Assembly: GCF_018812025.1 (NCBI RefSeq) | Contig: NC_063066.1 | Coordinates: forward strand, 6,312,382 to 6,376,381 | Length of the DNA stretch: 64,000 nucleotides | From: Megalobrama amblycephala | Lineage: Eukaryota; Chordata; Actinopteri; Cypriniformes; Xenocyprididae | Direction: 5' to 3' | Part shown: one piece after another, positions 45,449 to 57,325 of the stretch | How the letters are laid out: every line of letters begins with the position of its first letter | How positions within the stretch are numbered: the first letter of the stretch is position 1 | Program-made: the position numbers and the translations under genes | The notes under the pieces: generated by a model | Seen by the model: only the letters and a program-made list of their open reading frames with translations | Databases searched by the model: none | Told to the model about the DNA's origin: nothing

Positions 45449-45662
45449 AAAATCAGCATCATTACTCCAGTTAGTGTCACATGATCCTTCAGAAATCATG
45501 TTGATTTGCTGCTCACGAAACATTTATTATAATTAGCATTGTTTTAAAAAAAGTTGTGCTGCTTGATTTTTTTTTTCCTTTTGTCACATAATAAATGTCT
45601 TTAATATCACTTTTGAGCAATTGAATGTGCTCTTGCTGAATAAAAGTGTAATAAAAAAAAAA
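45449..45662 (-). mobile_element. Dispersed MITE, partial copy
   Basis: CAGCATCATTACTCCAGTTA, GTCACATGATCCTTCAGAAA and CTTGCTGAATAAAAGTGTAA identify the family, inverted relative to 63,705. Both ends are lost and short deletions are evident. Confidence 0.7.
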
Positions 45663-48600
45663 TACTTTCACCAAATTTAGTGTTTAGTGAATGCTATTGT
45701 GTATATATCTAGGCTATATCTCATATAGGTGCATATTTAAATCTGTTATCTGTTCCCGGTCGAGATGTTACCTATTCTAATATGACATTTGGCAGAAACG
45801 TTAGAAGGCTACGAAAATATTCAAAAGTATGTAAATGTATTCCTCCTCAAACATTGTTTCACATGTCCTCATTATGTCCGCATTGAGAAGATCCCACACC
45901 TGCCATATGACAAACTGCGGATAATAGTTGCGTGTAAACAGGCCTGATCTAACTAAGATGACACAAACTCTTGGGGTTTCTTAGGGAGCTCTGCCCCCAT
46001 CTCCCAGTGACACTCCCACACCGTCCAACATCATATGCTTGGTGATTTAACACACCGGAGAAAACAAATTTTCACAAAAAAAGAACACAATCCGGTTATT
46101 GTGCTCTTGAACTCCATGAGAATTAAAACAAAGGCATTCTTATAATTTTTTGAGAGGAATCAACAAACACATTAATTACAGCCGTCTAATAAATGAGTCT
46201 GCATTGGCGTCGCCCACATAACACATCAGGCAAAGGCAGAACTCACTGTTTCAAAGCGTCTGTGCACTAAAAAGCTACAATGTCTCCTACATGTGTTGGA
46301 AAAAGTAGGTTCAAAAGGAGCTTTTCTTCCTTTTTCCCTCCTACTAGAATACAAAGATGAAGATACACAAAGCATCGGTTTCTCTCTCTCTATTCTCTCC
46401 ATGCTAAAGGAGCTTAGCGCATTTTGTTTTGCGTTTAGCCTGCAGTGAGGAGGCAAAAGGTTGACATGAAGTGAAAAATGTAAAAACAGATGCTTTTCTA
46501 CTTGCTAAGAAACATTGTACTGGCAACCTTTTCATGGTCATGAATGGGGAAGTGATTCCCCAGAGTCTGACTGACAGTCACATTTGATAGCTCCCTCTCC
46601 TGCTTTCTCAGTGTTGATGTGAGAGACAGCATTAGTTGCCTCGCAGTGCTGTGTGGGAGTCCCTTTAAAAATGGCATGTAATATCTTATCAACTCCAGCA
46701 ATCTGTAGTTTAGACCATCGGTTGATGCCACTACACGGCCATAATGATAAACATCACATTGAGGCTCACCTGCGAGTGATGATTAACGTCAGATGCAAAT
46801 GTAGTTACAGGCAAAACAAACTGTCAGTATTTCTACCTTGACTGCTTTTTGCATGCATCAACTGGCGTTATTTTGCTTTCCCCATTTGCATGGGGTTAAC
46901 AAATGGAGGTCGGTGCGAAAACAACTGCGCTTTTTCCATGAGGAAGCTCGATACGACAACAAAGACCTTCATTGACTTAGGCTGAATTCAGGTCAGCTCC
47001 TGACACGTTTCTAGACAGATGGTTTGCTCAAAGCTCTCCGTGACCCTAGCAGGGCGCGGGGATGTAGCACGTCAAAGAATCGAACGTTTTCGATGTGCGC
47101 TTGCAAGAGACACAGGCAAAGAGCTGAGAAGATTATCCACACTGTGCTTTTTTGTAAAAGATGACATGGCTTAATCTAGGAGAGCATTATGTTCATGAAA
47201 TGATGTGTGACCAACAGCAATAATAATTCAGTAGACCTAAGACTCTTTAGACAAACTAATGCTGCTTAACCTAATCATTTTCAACCAGTCTCAGCGCTGC
47301 ATCCACAAAAACACCTCACGCACACCAAAAACAATCAGCGGAAACCCCATAACACTAAAGAAATTAGTGTTATCTGCTAAATAGAGGTATTAAATGAAAC
47401 TCGGGATAAATCAGGCTGTCGGCCGTGACTAGCCGTCCTATAAAACAAGACTCCCTCGGCCTGATGTCGTTGGAGCCGAGCGCCGCAGTACCAATAGTCA
47501 TTATCATTACTGTTTTATTAAGGCAGTGTATACGCTAGCTGACTCTCCTGCCATTGTGCTGGAAGTTGATGGGTAGCAGGGGGAAGGATTTCTCCCATAA
47601 TTTGGGTCAGTGAGCGGCCCGTGTGGAACACAGTGACAGAACCCTGCCGGACTGAATCGGCAAAACGCATATGTTTAATCGCCATCCGCTCAAAATAATT
47701 GGCCTAATTATTCAAAATACAGAAAAACCAAACGGTTTGTCAACTTGGGCCCGCAAAGACTTAACTCAGACACAAACATTAGAGGTGCATTTAGTGAGAT
47801 GGAGGCCACCTGTCAGGCTGACAGGTTAGGGCCTAATTGCTTTAAATGCGAGTACATGCAAATGCTTTGTGGTGAGGAGACGAGAGCGCTGGAAGGCCAC
47901 AGGGGAGAAACAGGCAGTCAGGCTAGCCCACAGACAAAGAGCGAGCAGAGACAGGCGCCACAAACGAGGAGCCGCCAAGTATACCTCACCGCACATTTCA
48001 TAGTGACAAATTGTGCGCTCAGCAAATACGCTGTAAAACGGCATGGAAACAACTAGATCTCTACATGGTGTTGGGAGGAAAAACACTGGTGGTTCTTTTG
48101 ATCAGGGCTCATTTAATGATTTCATATAAAGGAAGCACTTATGTCTGTGGAGGGGATCCAAGATAATATTGCCTCGATGTTTATTATGCGGTAATTGGGA
48201 ACGCGTATCGCTCAGACGCATATACGCAGTTTTATACGAGTCGTTTAAATAGCTCTCAAGGAGGCAAAGGGGTTTATATGTGCAATATAGCACTATTGTT
48301 AAATATTCATCTCACTTTATGCTTAACTGGTTATGTTAATAGAATTTCAACTCAATTTATTCAAGTGCTGATCAATGGCACGCGATGATTGCACGTTATG
48401 CATTATGCATTTTAATGAAACGCACTTGCTGTACAGCTGTATGGTGTAAGGTTAACAAAAAGACCTTAAACTTAAAAAAAAAAAAAAAGTATTCATTTCT
48501 CACCTCTCAACGAACAACACCTGAAAAGCGTTAGTGCTACTGTCTGTGAAAAAATAATTACTTCCTCTTGTCTTTAACCCCCAATTAGGATGTTATCACC

Positions 48601-48783
48601 ATAAGGATTGCTATGGCACATTTTCATCTCTGATCAGAAAGAACAGAACCAACAGTTCAAGGTTTCATAAAAATATGAAAATAATGGCTAGTATGTCAAG
48701 ATGCTAGAGTGTAATTGTCTACTGTTTTGCACATTATCCTCATATCTTGTAATTGGCTTTATATTAGGCCATTTACCACATAT
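45663..48783. other. Largely unique non-coding DNA
   Basis: No gene or transposon recognised. Open frames are under about 105 codons. A poly-A run lies near 48,474-48,488. This is one of the less repeat-laden stretches. Confidence 0.5.
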
Positions 48784-48910
48784 GGTAACACTTCTAAGCG
48801 TAATGACAGTAAATTATGCATTATTACAAGTAACTTAAAACCTAACCATAACCCCAAAAGTACATTTAGTTAATTGATATTAACACATGTTTATGCATTA
48901 AATTTATGGT
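48784..48910. mobile_element. MITE fragment of the GGTAACACTT type
   Basis: GGTAACACTTCTAAGCGTAA begins a fragment similar in its terminus to the element nested at 55,368-55,603. The interior includes AAACCTAACCATAACCCCAA. The opposite terminus was not found. Confidence 0.4.
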
Positions 48911-50707
48911 AGTCTTGTCTGTACTGTATGTATTTAGTGTATTTACGTAAATAAATGTGTGGGTGGGATATGACTTTATTCAGGTCTGGTTAGGTCAGGT
49001 TAGAGCCAGTGTGTGTTGATATTTAGAAATTTTAATGAATAACAACATGAAACAAAGATTCATCTAGGATTTTAAGAGGAGGCTGGTCAGTTTAAGGGTT
49101 TCAGTAACCAATAGGTCACCGAACAGATCTGGAGTATTCGTAGCCTGTTGCTGCATGGGCTAAAGTTGACTCTGTAAGTTGTTGTTGTTGCTAGAAAATC
49201 AATGTTGTGTACTTGAACAACAATATGCAAAAATTTGTTATCATATAATGCCATCAGTTTTTATTTGTTTGTATTTTGCTCACGCCATAGACATATAGTG
49301 TACAACACGTCATATGAAGAACAATAACGGATTGTCTAATAAATAAGTAAACAAATGCTTCCAGAATGTAACAATATCCTCAGTACAAGAAGCCACAGAA
49401 GTTTTTACATTGCAGTATTACTCAACTAATGCGAAATATCCTACTAATACGCTTCTAAACGTTGACTGGCAATACACTTGCTCAGATGAAGCATGAGTGT
49501 TGAGTGAAAAAAAGAGGGAAAAAACCTGTTGGAAAATCACTTAGTCGTCAATAAAAGATCCCAGCTGGAAATGGATGTAAAAGCTGTAAAGATGCACTTG
49601 CCTTCAACACAGCTTGAGCCTCAGCCAACCATTTTAGCTGGCGCCATCCGTCTCCCTCCAGGTAATGCAATTAGGTGCCACTAATATATCGAGATGCTCT
49701 TCAAACCGCTAAACATCAGACAATAATAACCTGTGACAGTGCTCAAACTCTCTATTGAAAGAAAAAAAAAAAAGGTATTTTTGATTGTTTCAATTGATTG
49801 AACTAGGGAACATGCTACTTTCAAAGAATTCAGAACACAATGCAAAGACCTTGCAGAAAGACAGCTGACGTTTCTAGGCAACCATTCCATGTGCCAACAT
49901 ATACACACTACAGCCAATCAAGTGTCTTGCAACTGTTGTTATTTGAGAAGCATTAAAGATTTAACAGTAGAAGACTGCAACTATGACCGATATACCCACT
50001 CATAAATCCTTCGAATCAAATTAACAGGTATCATTCTTTATAAGACTCACAGGCACTTTTTAGCACTTCAACGGAGACACTGACAACAGCCCATGAGAAG
50101 AGAATCACAATGAGTAAGGCAAGAGTTCATATTCAGGGCAAGAAAGAGAAGCCGTTAGAATAGCAGACCAGATAGACCTTAGCACATTGGTTTGCAAACT
50201 GCCAAATGAGACACCCTCTGGCCATTATCTGAGCAAAATATGCAGCATTCAATTTGTTTCAGAAGGAGAAAAACCTGACACTGTAATTTAATATGATAAT
50301 GTCATACTAAAGTCCCTTTAAGGCAAGTCAATCTACTCACCGGCCATTTTGGAAACACCTCGGCAGCTATTTTCTGGGTAATAGGAATACAATAACAGTG
50401 CCTATGTACTTGATGGGGATGTTTTTGTATTGTTTTTTCTTTTTCAAAATTGCCAGTACTGGTTCTAAAGATTATCCCACAATATCAAATACAAAAAAAT
50501 GGGTAGGGGTATAGGGGGATTGCCTTGTTCACCAGGAAGGCGGGATTCAATTCCTACTGCTGGCATATTGAGTGCTAAAATGTCTGCCAATAATTTGTAT
50601 AAATGTCCTGTCCCCTCCGCAGAACCTGATTTCACCAAGTACAACGTGTTCCTGCATCAACATTCCAATCAACCAATCAGATTTGAGGGACAAGTTCACA
50701 TGTTTCT
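48911..50707. other. Non-coding DNA, nothing recognised
   Basis: No gene supported. A short poly-A lies near 49,760-49,774. Confidence 0.5.
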
Positions 50708-50970
50708 GGGCAGTTGTGCCTGGTTACAGAGTCGGACTTGTAACCCGATGGTTTCGGGTTTGAGTCTCAGTACCGGCCGGAAATGTAGGTGGGGGGAGTG
50801 AATAAACAGCGCTCTCTTCCACTCTCATTACCCACAACTGAAGTGCACTTAACCCCCAATCACTCTCCGGGCGCAGCAGCAAAAATGGCTGCCCACTGCT
50901 CTAGGTGTGTATGCGCACTTGGATGTCCACAAATGGGCTACACTTCACTTCACCTTCACTTTCAGAAGTT
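50708..50970 (+). mobile_element. tRNA-derived SINE
   Basis: The head reads TGGTTACAGAGTCGGACTTG (A-box-like) and then GGTTTCGGGTTTGAGTCTC (B-box-like), with GTACCGGCCGGAAATGTAGG after it. The body (AACAGCGCTCTCTTCCACTC; AAAATGGCTGCCCACTGCTC) belongs to a family I recall as common in cyprinids and related to V-SINEs. It has an internal RNA polymerase III promoter and no protein coding. The 3' border is approximate. Confidence 0.72.
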
Positions 50971-51459
50971 TAGGTTTATAACCAGGCCTAGGTGCTTCTA
51001 AATCACTGTTATTTACCTCTAATTTCCCTCTGAATGTATGGGATAACTTATGGGTAAGATAAGGTTTAGAGTAGGGATAGGGTTAAGATTAAATTTTCAG
51101 AAGGTAATGTTGTTCCAGGATCAACAAAATATTTTGACCCAGGACGTGCGTCTCCTATATTGTCTCTGATCATACTTATGTATCAGCATTTCCTCTGCCA
51201 CTTTCCTGCACCACTTTGCTTTAATCTTCAGCACCAAGGCAAAATAAATCATATATTTTTTTACTTGATAGAATGTGAGTTTGCAGTCTGTATTGATGAT
51301 GTTATAAAAGCACAGTGTACCACAAAATAATGGGGAAAAATATCTTTCTACAGAGCTTTCCCCATGAGCTGCACACAAAAAGAATGTGCAACGCGGCCGG
51401 TACAGTCCGATTCGTGAACAAATTACTCTTAATATGTTTTTTTTTTTTTTTTTTTTTTA
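50971..51459. other. Non-coding DNA with poly-T run
   Basis: Nothing recognised apart from a poly-T run near 51,437-51,458. Confidence 0.5.
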
Positions 51460-52585
51460 TTCTTTTTTTAGCAAGAATGTATTAAATTGATCAAAAGTGA
51501 CAGTAAATACATTTATAATGTTACAAAAGATTTCTGTTTTATTAAAGCTGCAGTCTGTAAGATTCGCCTCTTTGTCGCCATCTCTGTTTGAAACCTGCAA
51601 TTGCAGTTGTATGCAGAATTATTATCATTACGTGCGTTGTGCATCGGCACGGCTCCCCAGTGTGGATGAATCTAATGTTTGGTGTCAGTCACCACATAGG
51701 TGTGGATACTGTACTTCAGAATCAAAGATTCTACATCTTGGAAGTATGACCAAAATAAGAATTTTCACCGGAAAATGTCATCTGAACAAGTAAGTAACAT
51801 GTCTGCCACTTTTGTTCTGACCAACTGAGGAAAAATGCATTGGCCTACAATAAATCGTGCTGCAAATGGTGATTAAATCTAATGATCGCATAGCTTGGAT
51901 CATGTCAAACCATGCAAATTACTGTTATTGTTATACTTTGTTCTCAAATTGTTAATGTTAACAACATCAGCATTGCGTGACTATGTATTTAGTGTGTATT
52001 AGCCTTACCTGTGCTTTCAATTTCTGTAGCCACTCCTCAGTACGGGTGAATCTCCAGTTGTCACTGATGATTGTCATTTGGACCTTTCTGGATTACAATC
52101 CGCCATCAAAATGATAAGTTTAATTATTTCAGCTGCTGTGAGAAAAGGCTATAAATGATCCTCACATGATATAGCTACTAGCTGGGGCTCCTTCCTTTCT
52201 GTTTACAGATGTGACGTAATGACGCTAAGACGAACGGCTGCATGCTCAAATTTCCCATGGAAACCCACCATTACCGCTCTTATTTTCAACACTGGCTGGT
52301 TATGTACTTGCTCAAAAATAGATTTTTGATAATTTTTAACCAAAAAAATAAATAAATAAAAAGATAGGGAGAGCAGCTTTAAAGAATCCTTAAAAAAATG
52401 TGTCAGTGTTTCCAAAACAATGCTAATAATTTTTTTTTTCTTTCTTTCTTTGAGCACCAAATCAGCATATTAGAATGATTTCTGATATGCTGATTTGGTG
52501 GACCATGTGGCACTGAAGACTGGAGTAATGCTGAAAATTAAAAAAAAAACGGCAATTTTGAATTGTAATAATATAACAATATTTC

Positions 52586-52600
<15 letters not shown>
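51460..52600 (+). mobile_element. Dispersed MITE copy split by a TTAA element
   Basis: The left part (ATTGATCAAAAGTGACAGTA, ATTTATAATGTTACAAAAGA) and the right part (AAAGAATCCTTAAAAAAATG, AATCAGCATATTAGAATGAT) are contiguous pieces of the family once 51,542-52,382 is removed. A 16-bp inverted repeat (52,455-52,470 with 52,485-52,500) is unique to this copy. The far end passes into a (TA)n tract. Confidence 0.75.
51542..52382. mobile_element. TTAA-flanked MITE nested in the dispersed MITE
   Basis: The left end TTAAAGCTGCAGTCTGTAAG pairs loosely with the right end GGAGAGCAGCTTTAA, with TTAA at both sides (51,542-51,545 and 52,379-52,382). 841 bp, no transposase frame. The host MITE resumes exactly after the second TTAA. 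Confidence 0.82.
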
Positions 52601-52636
<36 letters not shown>

Positions 52637-52645
52637 TATATATAG
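52592..52645. repeat. (TA)n microsatellite
   Basis: About 54 bases of TA dinucleotides with one phase break (TATAATATAT). Confidence 0.95.
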
Positions 52646-55320
52646 TGAACGATGACAGGCTTCCACTGCCGCATACCAGAATTATATCGGAAGCAAAGTC
52701 AAGTAATATGTTTGACAGTCTGTGTGGATTATTGTGCTATATGAAGTAAATTGAATGGCCGATGAGTGGTTTAGAACATCATCGTTCTGAACAGCGGCAA
52801 TATGAGCATCAAAGAGTTAAAACGCAGCTGGGAGTTGAAGTGTCTAATCTAACATTAAGCTGGTAAGTGTTGTAAGTGGTTATCAGTCCCAACACTTATC
52901 ATGAGCCAAGCACTTTAGTGTTCTCTAAAGAAAAAGCAAAAAAAATAATGAGTGTGACATGTCGAAATGACATAAAATAACATCATAATGCTTCTAAGCC
53001 ATCAAGCAATTCAATAAATGGAGATATAGAATGTATCCGACACGTTCATTAAGAGTTGTATGTACAGATTTAGGCCTCGTAGATCATGTATATGCAAGTG
53101 CCAATGGGAAACCCGGTGCTTCCTTTTCCACTTTCTCTCTGTAGGATTCGAATTATGACATCGCCTCGGGAGCATTCGTTCAGACACGCGAGAGCAAGCA
53201 AGAGCCAGCGTTCATAGAAACAGCATAATCTCGAGTTAAATCTTTTTACTTGAAGGATTAACTGGAATATCAAGGAGCAGAATGCAATATCACTAAACAA
53301 GAGGATAGGGAAGCCAGATAACAGTTGTGAATTCAGCCAGAAGCAGGAATCTGCTCCCTTGTTCTATTCTCCCGCAGGCAACTTCAGGGTGAGTCTTATA
53401 AAGGATTACCCCCCGTCAAATAACGCTCTTTTCTCCTGAACATTGTATGCCTCTTTAAACACTAACTGCTGCATCAGATATTCATGGATGGATGGAAATC
53501 TGTGACAGAAAAACGTTCCCCTTGACTTAGATTCTCTGACAAACAACACTCCATAAACAAAATCTACATAAAATATCTGGAAATACTGTGCTTTAAACTA
53601 TGGGCAGTGCACTTTAAAAAATTAAACTCCTTTAAAACAAATTTTTGTCATGAACTCATATTTCATATATTGTATTTGTTCGCTATCAATGTCCAATAGT
53701 CGATAAACATGAACCATCATGTACAAATCTCTGGAATAAAATGGCTTGCTCATTTTATATATGATAAATAAACAGATTCAAATAACATCTTCACACGTTT
53801 TGAATAAGGTGACTACATTTCAGATTCAGATTGGAAATGATAAAAAAAATTCTAATGATATTCACATGTTTATACTTCTATTTACTCAAAATGTTTTTCT
53901 TTTTTCACTCATCACGTCTCATATTTCATCTTGAGTTCTTTACTGTTTTCTCATTAGTAAACAAGTGACTTTTGAAAAATAAATGGGCCAGAGTTATTTG
54001 TAAAAATGTCTGAAGTACAGCCATACTTCTTTTTTTTTTTTTTCTTTTTTTTGCAAAGAATAAAAAATAAATACATAAAAAATTAAAACATAAAAACAAT
54101 AATATGTGATTGATGTTAATTTCATCGTTTGATTACATTACCATAGTTTACATTTAATATTTTTATTATTTTTTTAAAAATTATTTTTATAGTTTAGGAT
54201 TGAACTTCTTGGTCTTGGAAAAAAAGTAAGATTATAATGTCTGTGCATCCAATTAGTAAAAACTATTGATGAAGGCATGGTAAAAAAAATTTAATGTGGA
54301 TATCAAATAATGTTAATGTTTAATAAAAACCCACCACTGGGACACAAAAGAAACGCTCTTAAATTGTTGTACTATTATGTGTGTAGTTATGTGTGAATAG
54401 TGAGTCATCCTCTCTCCATTATCAATGGCAATGAGCTGTATTGGCTTCGGCTTTGTGTTTCATCAATGCAATGCAGCAAAGTCTCGACTTTGTTGGGCAC
54501 ATTAGGATTGTCAGCCATACTTTGAGAGAACTCATCAACTCAACTCAACACTTAATTGTGTGTTAATTATGCAAGCTGTAAAGAGACCAACATATCCAGT
54601 AATTATCTTTCGGAGTTGCCAAACAAGTGATCACAGACTTTGATGCCAGTCATTATTCTTCTTTTAAGATGGTCACCACACATCGATTTCACAGAGTTTG
54701 GTGGAGATCAATTGGCTTCATTCATGCCCAGAGTCATTGAAGCGGGCGGGATGTCTCCAGAATCAACTGGGTCAGTGATTAAAACATGATTGTATTAATC
54801 TTGTCCTGCATCCAACAAAAGTGCATGCCGCCTCTGTTTTGTCTAATGGTTAAGCCCCACTTTGTTCAGAGCAACTGCCTTTTCCTTTAGACTGGCTTTT
54901 TGTACAAGAGCGTGACTTTAATCAGTGTTCTTTTGGTTTGGTTTGATCAGATTAGAGAAAAGACAAAAACAAGCTCAAACATCTAACCAATCTAACAAAT
55001 GAGCTAATATACCTTTTAAACTTGTGCTTCAAAATCAATATTGCTTATCTAATCTCTTCTATGACATTACTTTTTAAAATGGAAATTTCTGCAGGGAAAT
55101 ATGAAAGGATTACTTGACCAAAAGTTGAACTTAAAAACTCTTGGAAACTTAAAAAGAAAAAGTTTTGAATAATGTACTCATCACTTTTTCCTTGAAATGC
55201 ACCTTGAAATGACTATAAAAGCAGTGTGCTATACTCCAATTCTCCTACAGATATACCATAGAAAATGAGAATACAATGAGACATTTTTAAAGAAACTAAT
55301 GGTATTATTTACTACAGCAA
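52646..55320. other. Non-coding DNA, nothing recognised
   Basis: No gene or paired transposon ends. T runs occur near 54,030-54,052 and an A-rich stretch near 54,055-54,100. Confidence 0.5.
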
Positions 55321-55777
55321 GAATGCATTAAACTGATGAATACAAGACATTGATAACGTGGTAACACTTTAGTATAGGAAACACATATAAACTGTTAACT
55401 ACGACTTTTCCCTCAATAAACTCCTAATTTACTGCTTATTAATAGTTAGTAAGGTAGTTGTTAAGTTTAGGTATTGGGTAAGATTAAGAATGTAGAATAT
55501 GGTCATGTAGAATAAGGCATTAATATATGCATAATAAGTAAATAGCCAATATTCTAGTAATATGCATGCTAATAAGTAACTAGTTAAAATATCCTAAAAT
55601 AAAGCATAACTGACAAGGTTATAACTATTTCAAATAATGCAGTTCTTTTCAACTTTTCTATTCGCCAAAGTGTCCTGAAAAAAAGTATCATGGTTTCCAC
55701 AAAAATATTAAGCAGCACAACTGTTTTCAGCATTGATAATAATAAGATAATGATGACTAATGCTGTTTTTGAGCACC

Positions 55778-55781
<4 letters not shown>
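55321..55781 (+). mobile_element. Dispersed MITE copy with nested GGTAACACTT element
   Basis: The left block CAGCAAGAATGCATTAAACT and the right blocks AAATAATGCAGTTCTTTTCA, ATTAAGCAGCACAACTGTTT and GCATTGATAATAATAAGATA belong to the dispersed family. Between them, 55,368 to about 55,603 starts TGGTAACACTTTAGTATAGG and contains AGGTAGTTGTTAAGTTTAGG, a separate MITE I recall from cyprinids. The downstream end is replaced by a (TA)n tract. Confidence 0.65.

Positions 55782-55853
<72 letters not shown>
55782..55853. repeat. (TA)n microsatellite
   Basis: About 72 bases of uninterrupted TA, at the junction of two mobile elements. Confidence 0.97.
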
Positions 55854-55855
<2 letters not shown>

Positions 55856-56742
55856 GGGTATTAGAAATATATATATATTCGTGGTGAAACGGTACATGTA
55901 TTCATGCCAAATGGTCACAGTTCGGTGCATACAGTAAGACGACGAATACCGTCGGTCACAGGCAATTCACACTCCAATCCAGAAGGAGGCGTGCGTGGTA
56001 ATGCAACACTGTTTGCTAACCGCCACAACAGGAAAAAGAGCAGAAGAAGAAGAACAGACGATCTATGCATAGATATGTTTATGTGTAATCTCTCAACCAG
56101 TGTTTCAATCGCAGAAAGACATCAATAAATCAGCTTTAGGATAATATCTCACGTAGCATTACATTTACCTCAAGCAAGTCATTTAGTGTCCACAGCTTGT
56201 TAGTTCACTAGAGAAATGAAGCATTTCACTAAATATATGCACTATATTAGCTTATTTATTTTATTTACTTACACTCTAAAAAATGCTGGGTTAAAAACAA
56301 CCCAAGTTGGGTTGAAAATGGACAAACCCAGCGATTGGGTTGTTTTAACCCAGCGGTTGTGTTAAATGTTTGCCCAACCTGCTGGGTAGTTTTATTTAAA
56401 CTGACTATTGTTTAAAAATTGCTATATGGCTAGCTTAAAATGAACCCAAAATAGTTGGGAAATTAAAACAACCCAATTGCTGGGTTTGTCCATTTTCAAC
56501 CCAACTTGGGTTGTTTTTAGCCCAGCATTTTTTAGAGTGTACCTATAATGTCTTAATTATTTAATATATGTTTAAATAAATTTGTCACGAAAACAAGTTA
56601 TGACAGTAACTGTGTAAATGATTATATTAGTTAATGCAATACCTGCCATATGTGATTTTTTAGTTGTTGTATTTTTTTTTTTTTTTTTTCTTTTACAGAG
56701 GTACGTACCGAACCATCTTGTTTGTGTACTGTTACACACCTC
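55854..56742. mobile_element. hAT-like MITE with nested foldback element
   Basis: The left region TAGGGGTATTAGAAAT and GGTGAAACGGTACATG pairs loosely with the complement of the right region, TACGTACCGAACCATC and GTACTGTTACAC. This resembles hAT ends of the form TAGGGGTGTAACGGTTC. The foldback MITE 56,270-56,541 lies inside. The target duplication is not clear, partly because of the adjoining (TA)n tract. Confidence 0.45.
56270..56541. mobile_element. Tc1/mariner-type foldback MITE
   Basis: CACTCTAAAAAATGCTGGGT at the left is the reverse complement of the right end CCCAGCATTTTTTAGAGTG, apart from a base or two inside. Complementarity continues inward through AACAACCCAAGTTGGGTTG. The dinucleotide TA flanks both sides (56,270-56,271 and 56,540-56,541). 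The TA target suggests Tc1/mariner transposition. A relic of the same family lies at 26,106-26,935. Confidence 0.88.
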
Positions 56743-57277
56743 ACTCATTTTCATTATACTGTATATTGTTAAAAAAAAAAAAAAATTCCTTCTTGTGTAC
56801 TACAGGAGAAAGAAAGTCGCCCGGGTTTGGAACAACATGAGGGTGAATATACTATTCCCTTAAGTAGGACATCACTGCCAGGCCAGAATGCTTGTTCACC
56901 CCTGGTTTTATGCCTCTGAGATTTCACTTGCAATACTTTCAGCTGCTTATAAATTCTCTGGCCTCATGCTTTTATTTGCCAGAGCATTGATCTCCGACTG
57001 GATCTCAGATCACAAAGCGTTATCGTTCCACCATTCTTCAAAATGTGGCACCAATACATTAAAGTACACTGCCACAGCCAGATTAGGGTTAAAGTAAAGG
57101 CTCAAGTCAAAGTTTTATGTGCATATCTCTTCTCTATAGGAGCTTAACATTAAAAGGAATATCACATCTATCTCTAGCAGTAAACAATGATAGAAAGACA
57201 GCGGTCCGCAGAAGGCAGCTTAACCTTGGCAACACTAAAACTTTAAAAGTATGTTGCTGTATTTGAGGATTGTAGGT

Positions 57278-57325
<48 letters not shown>

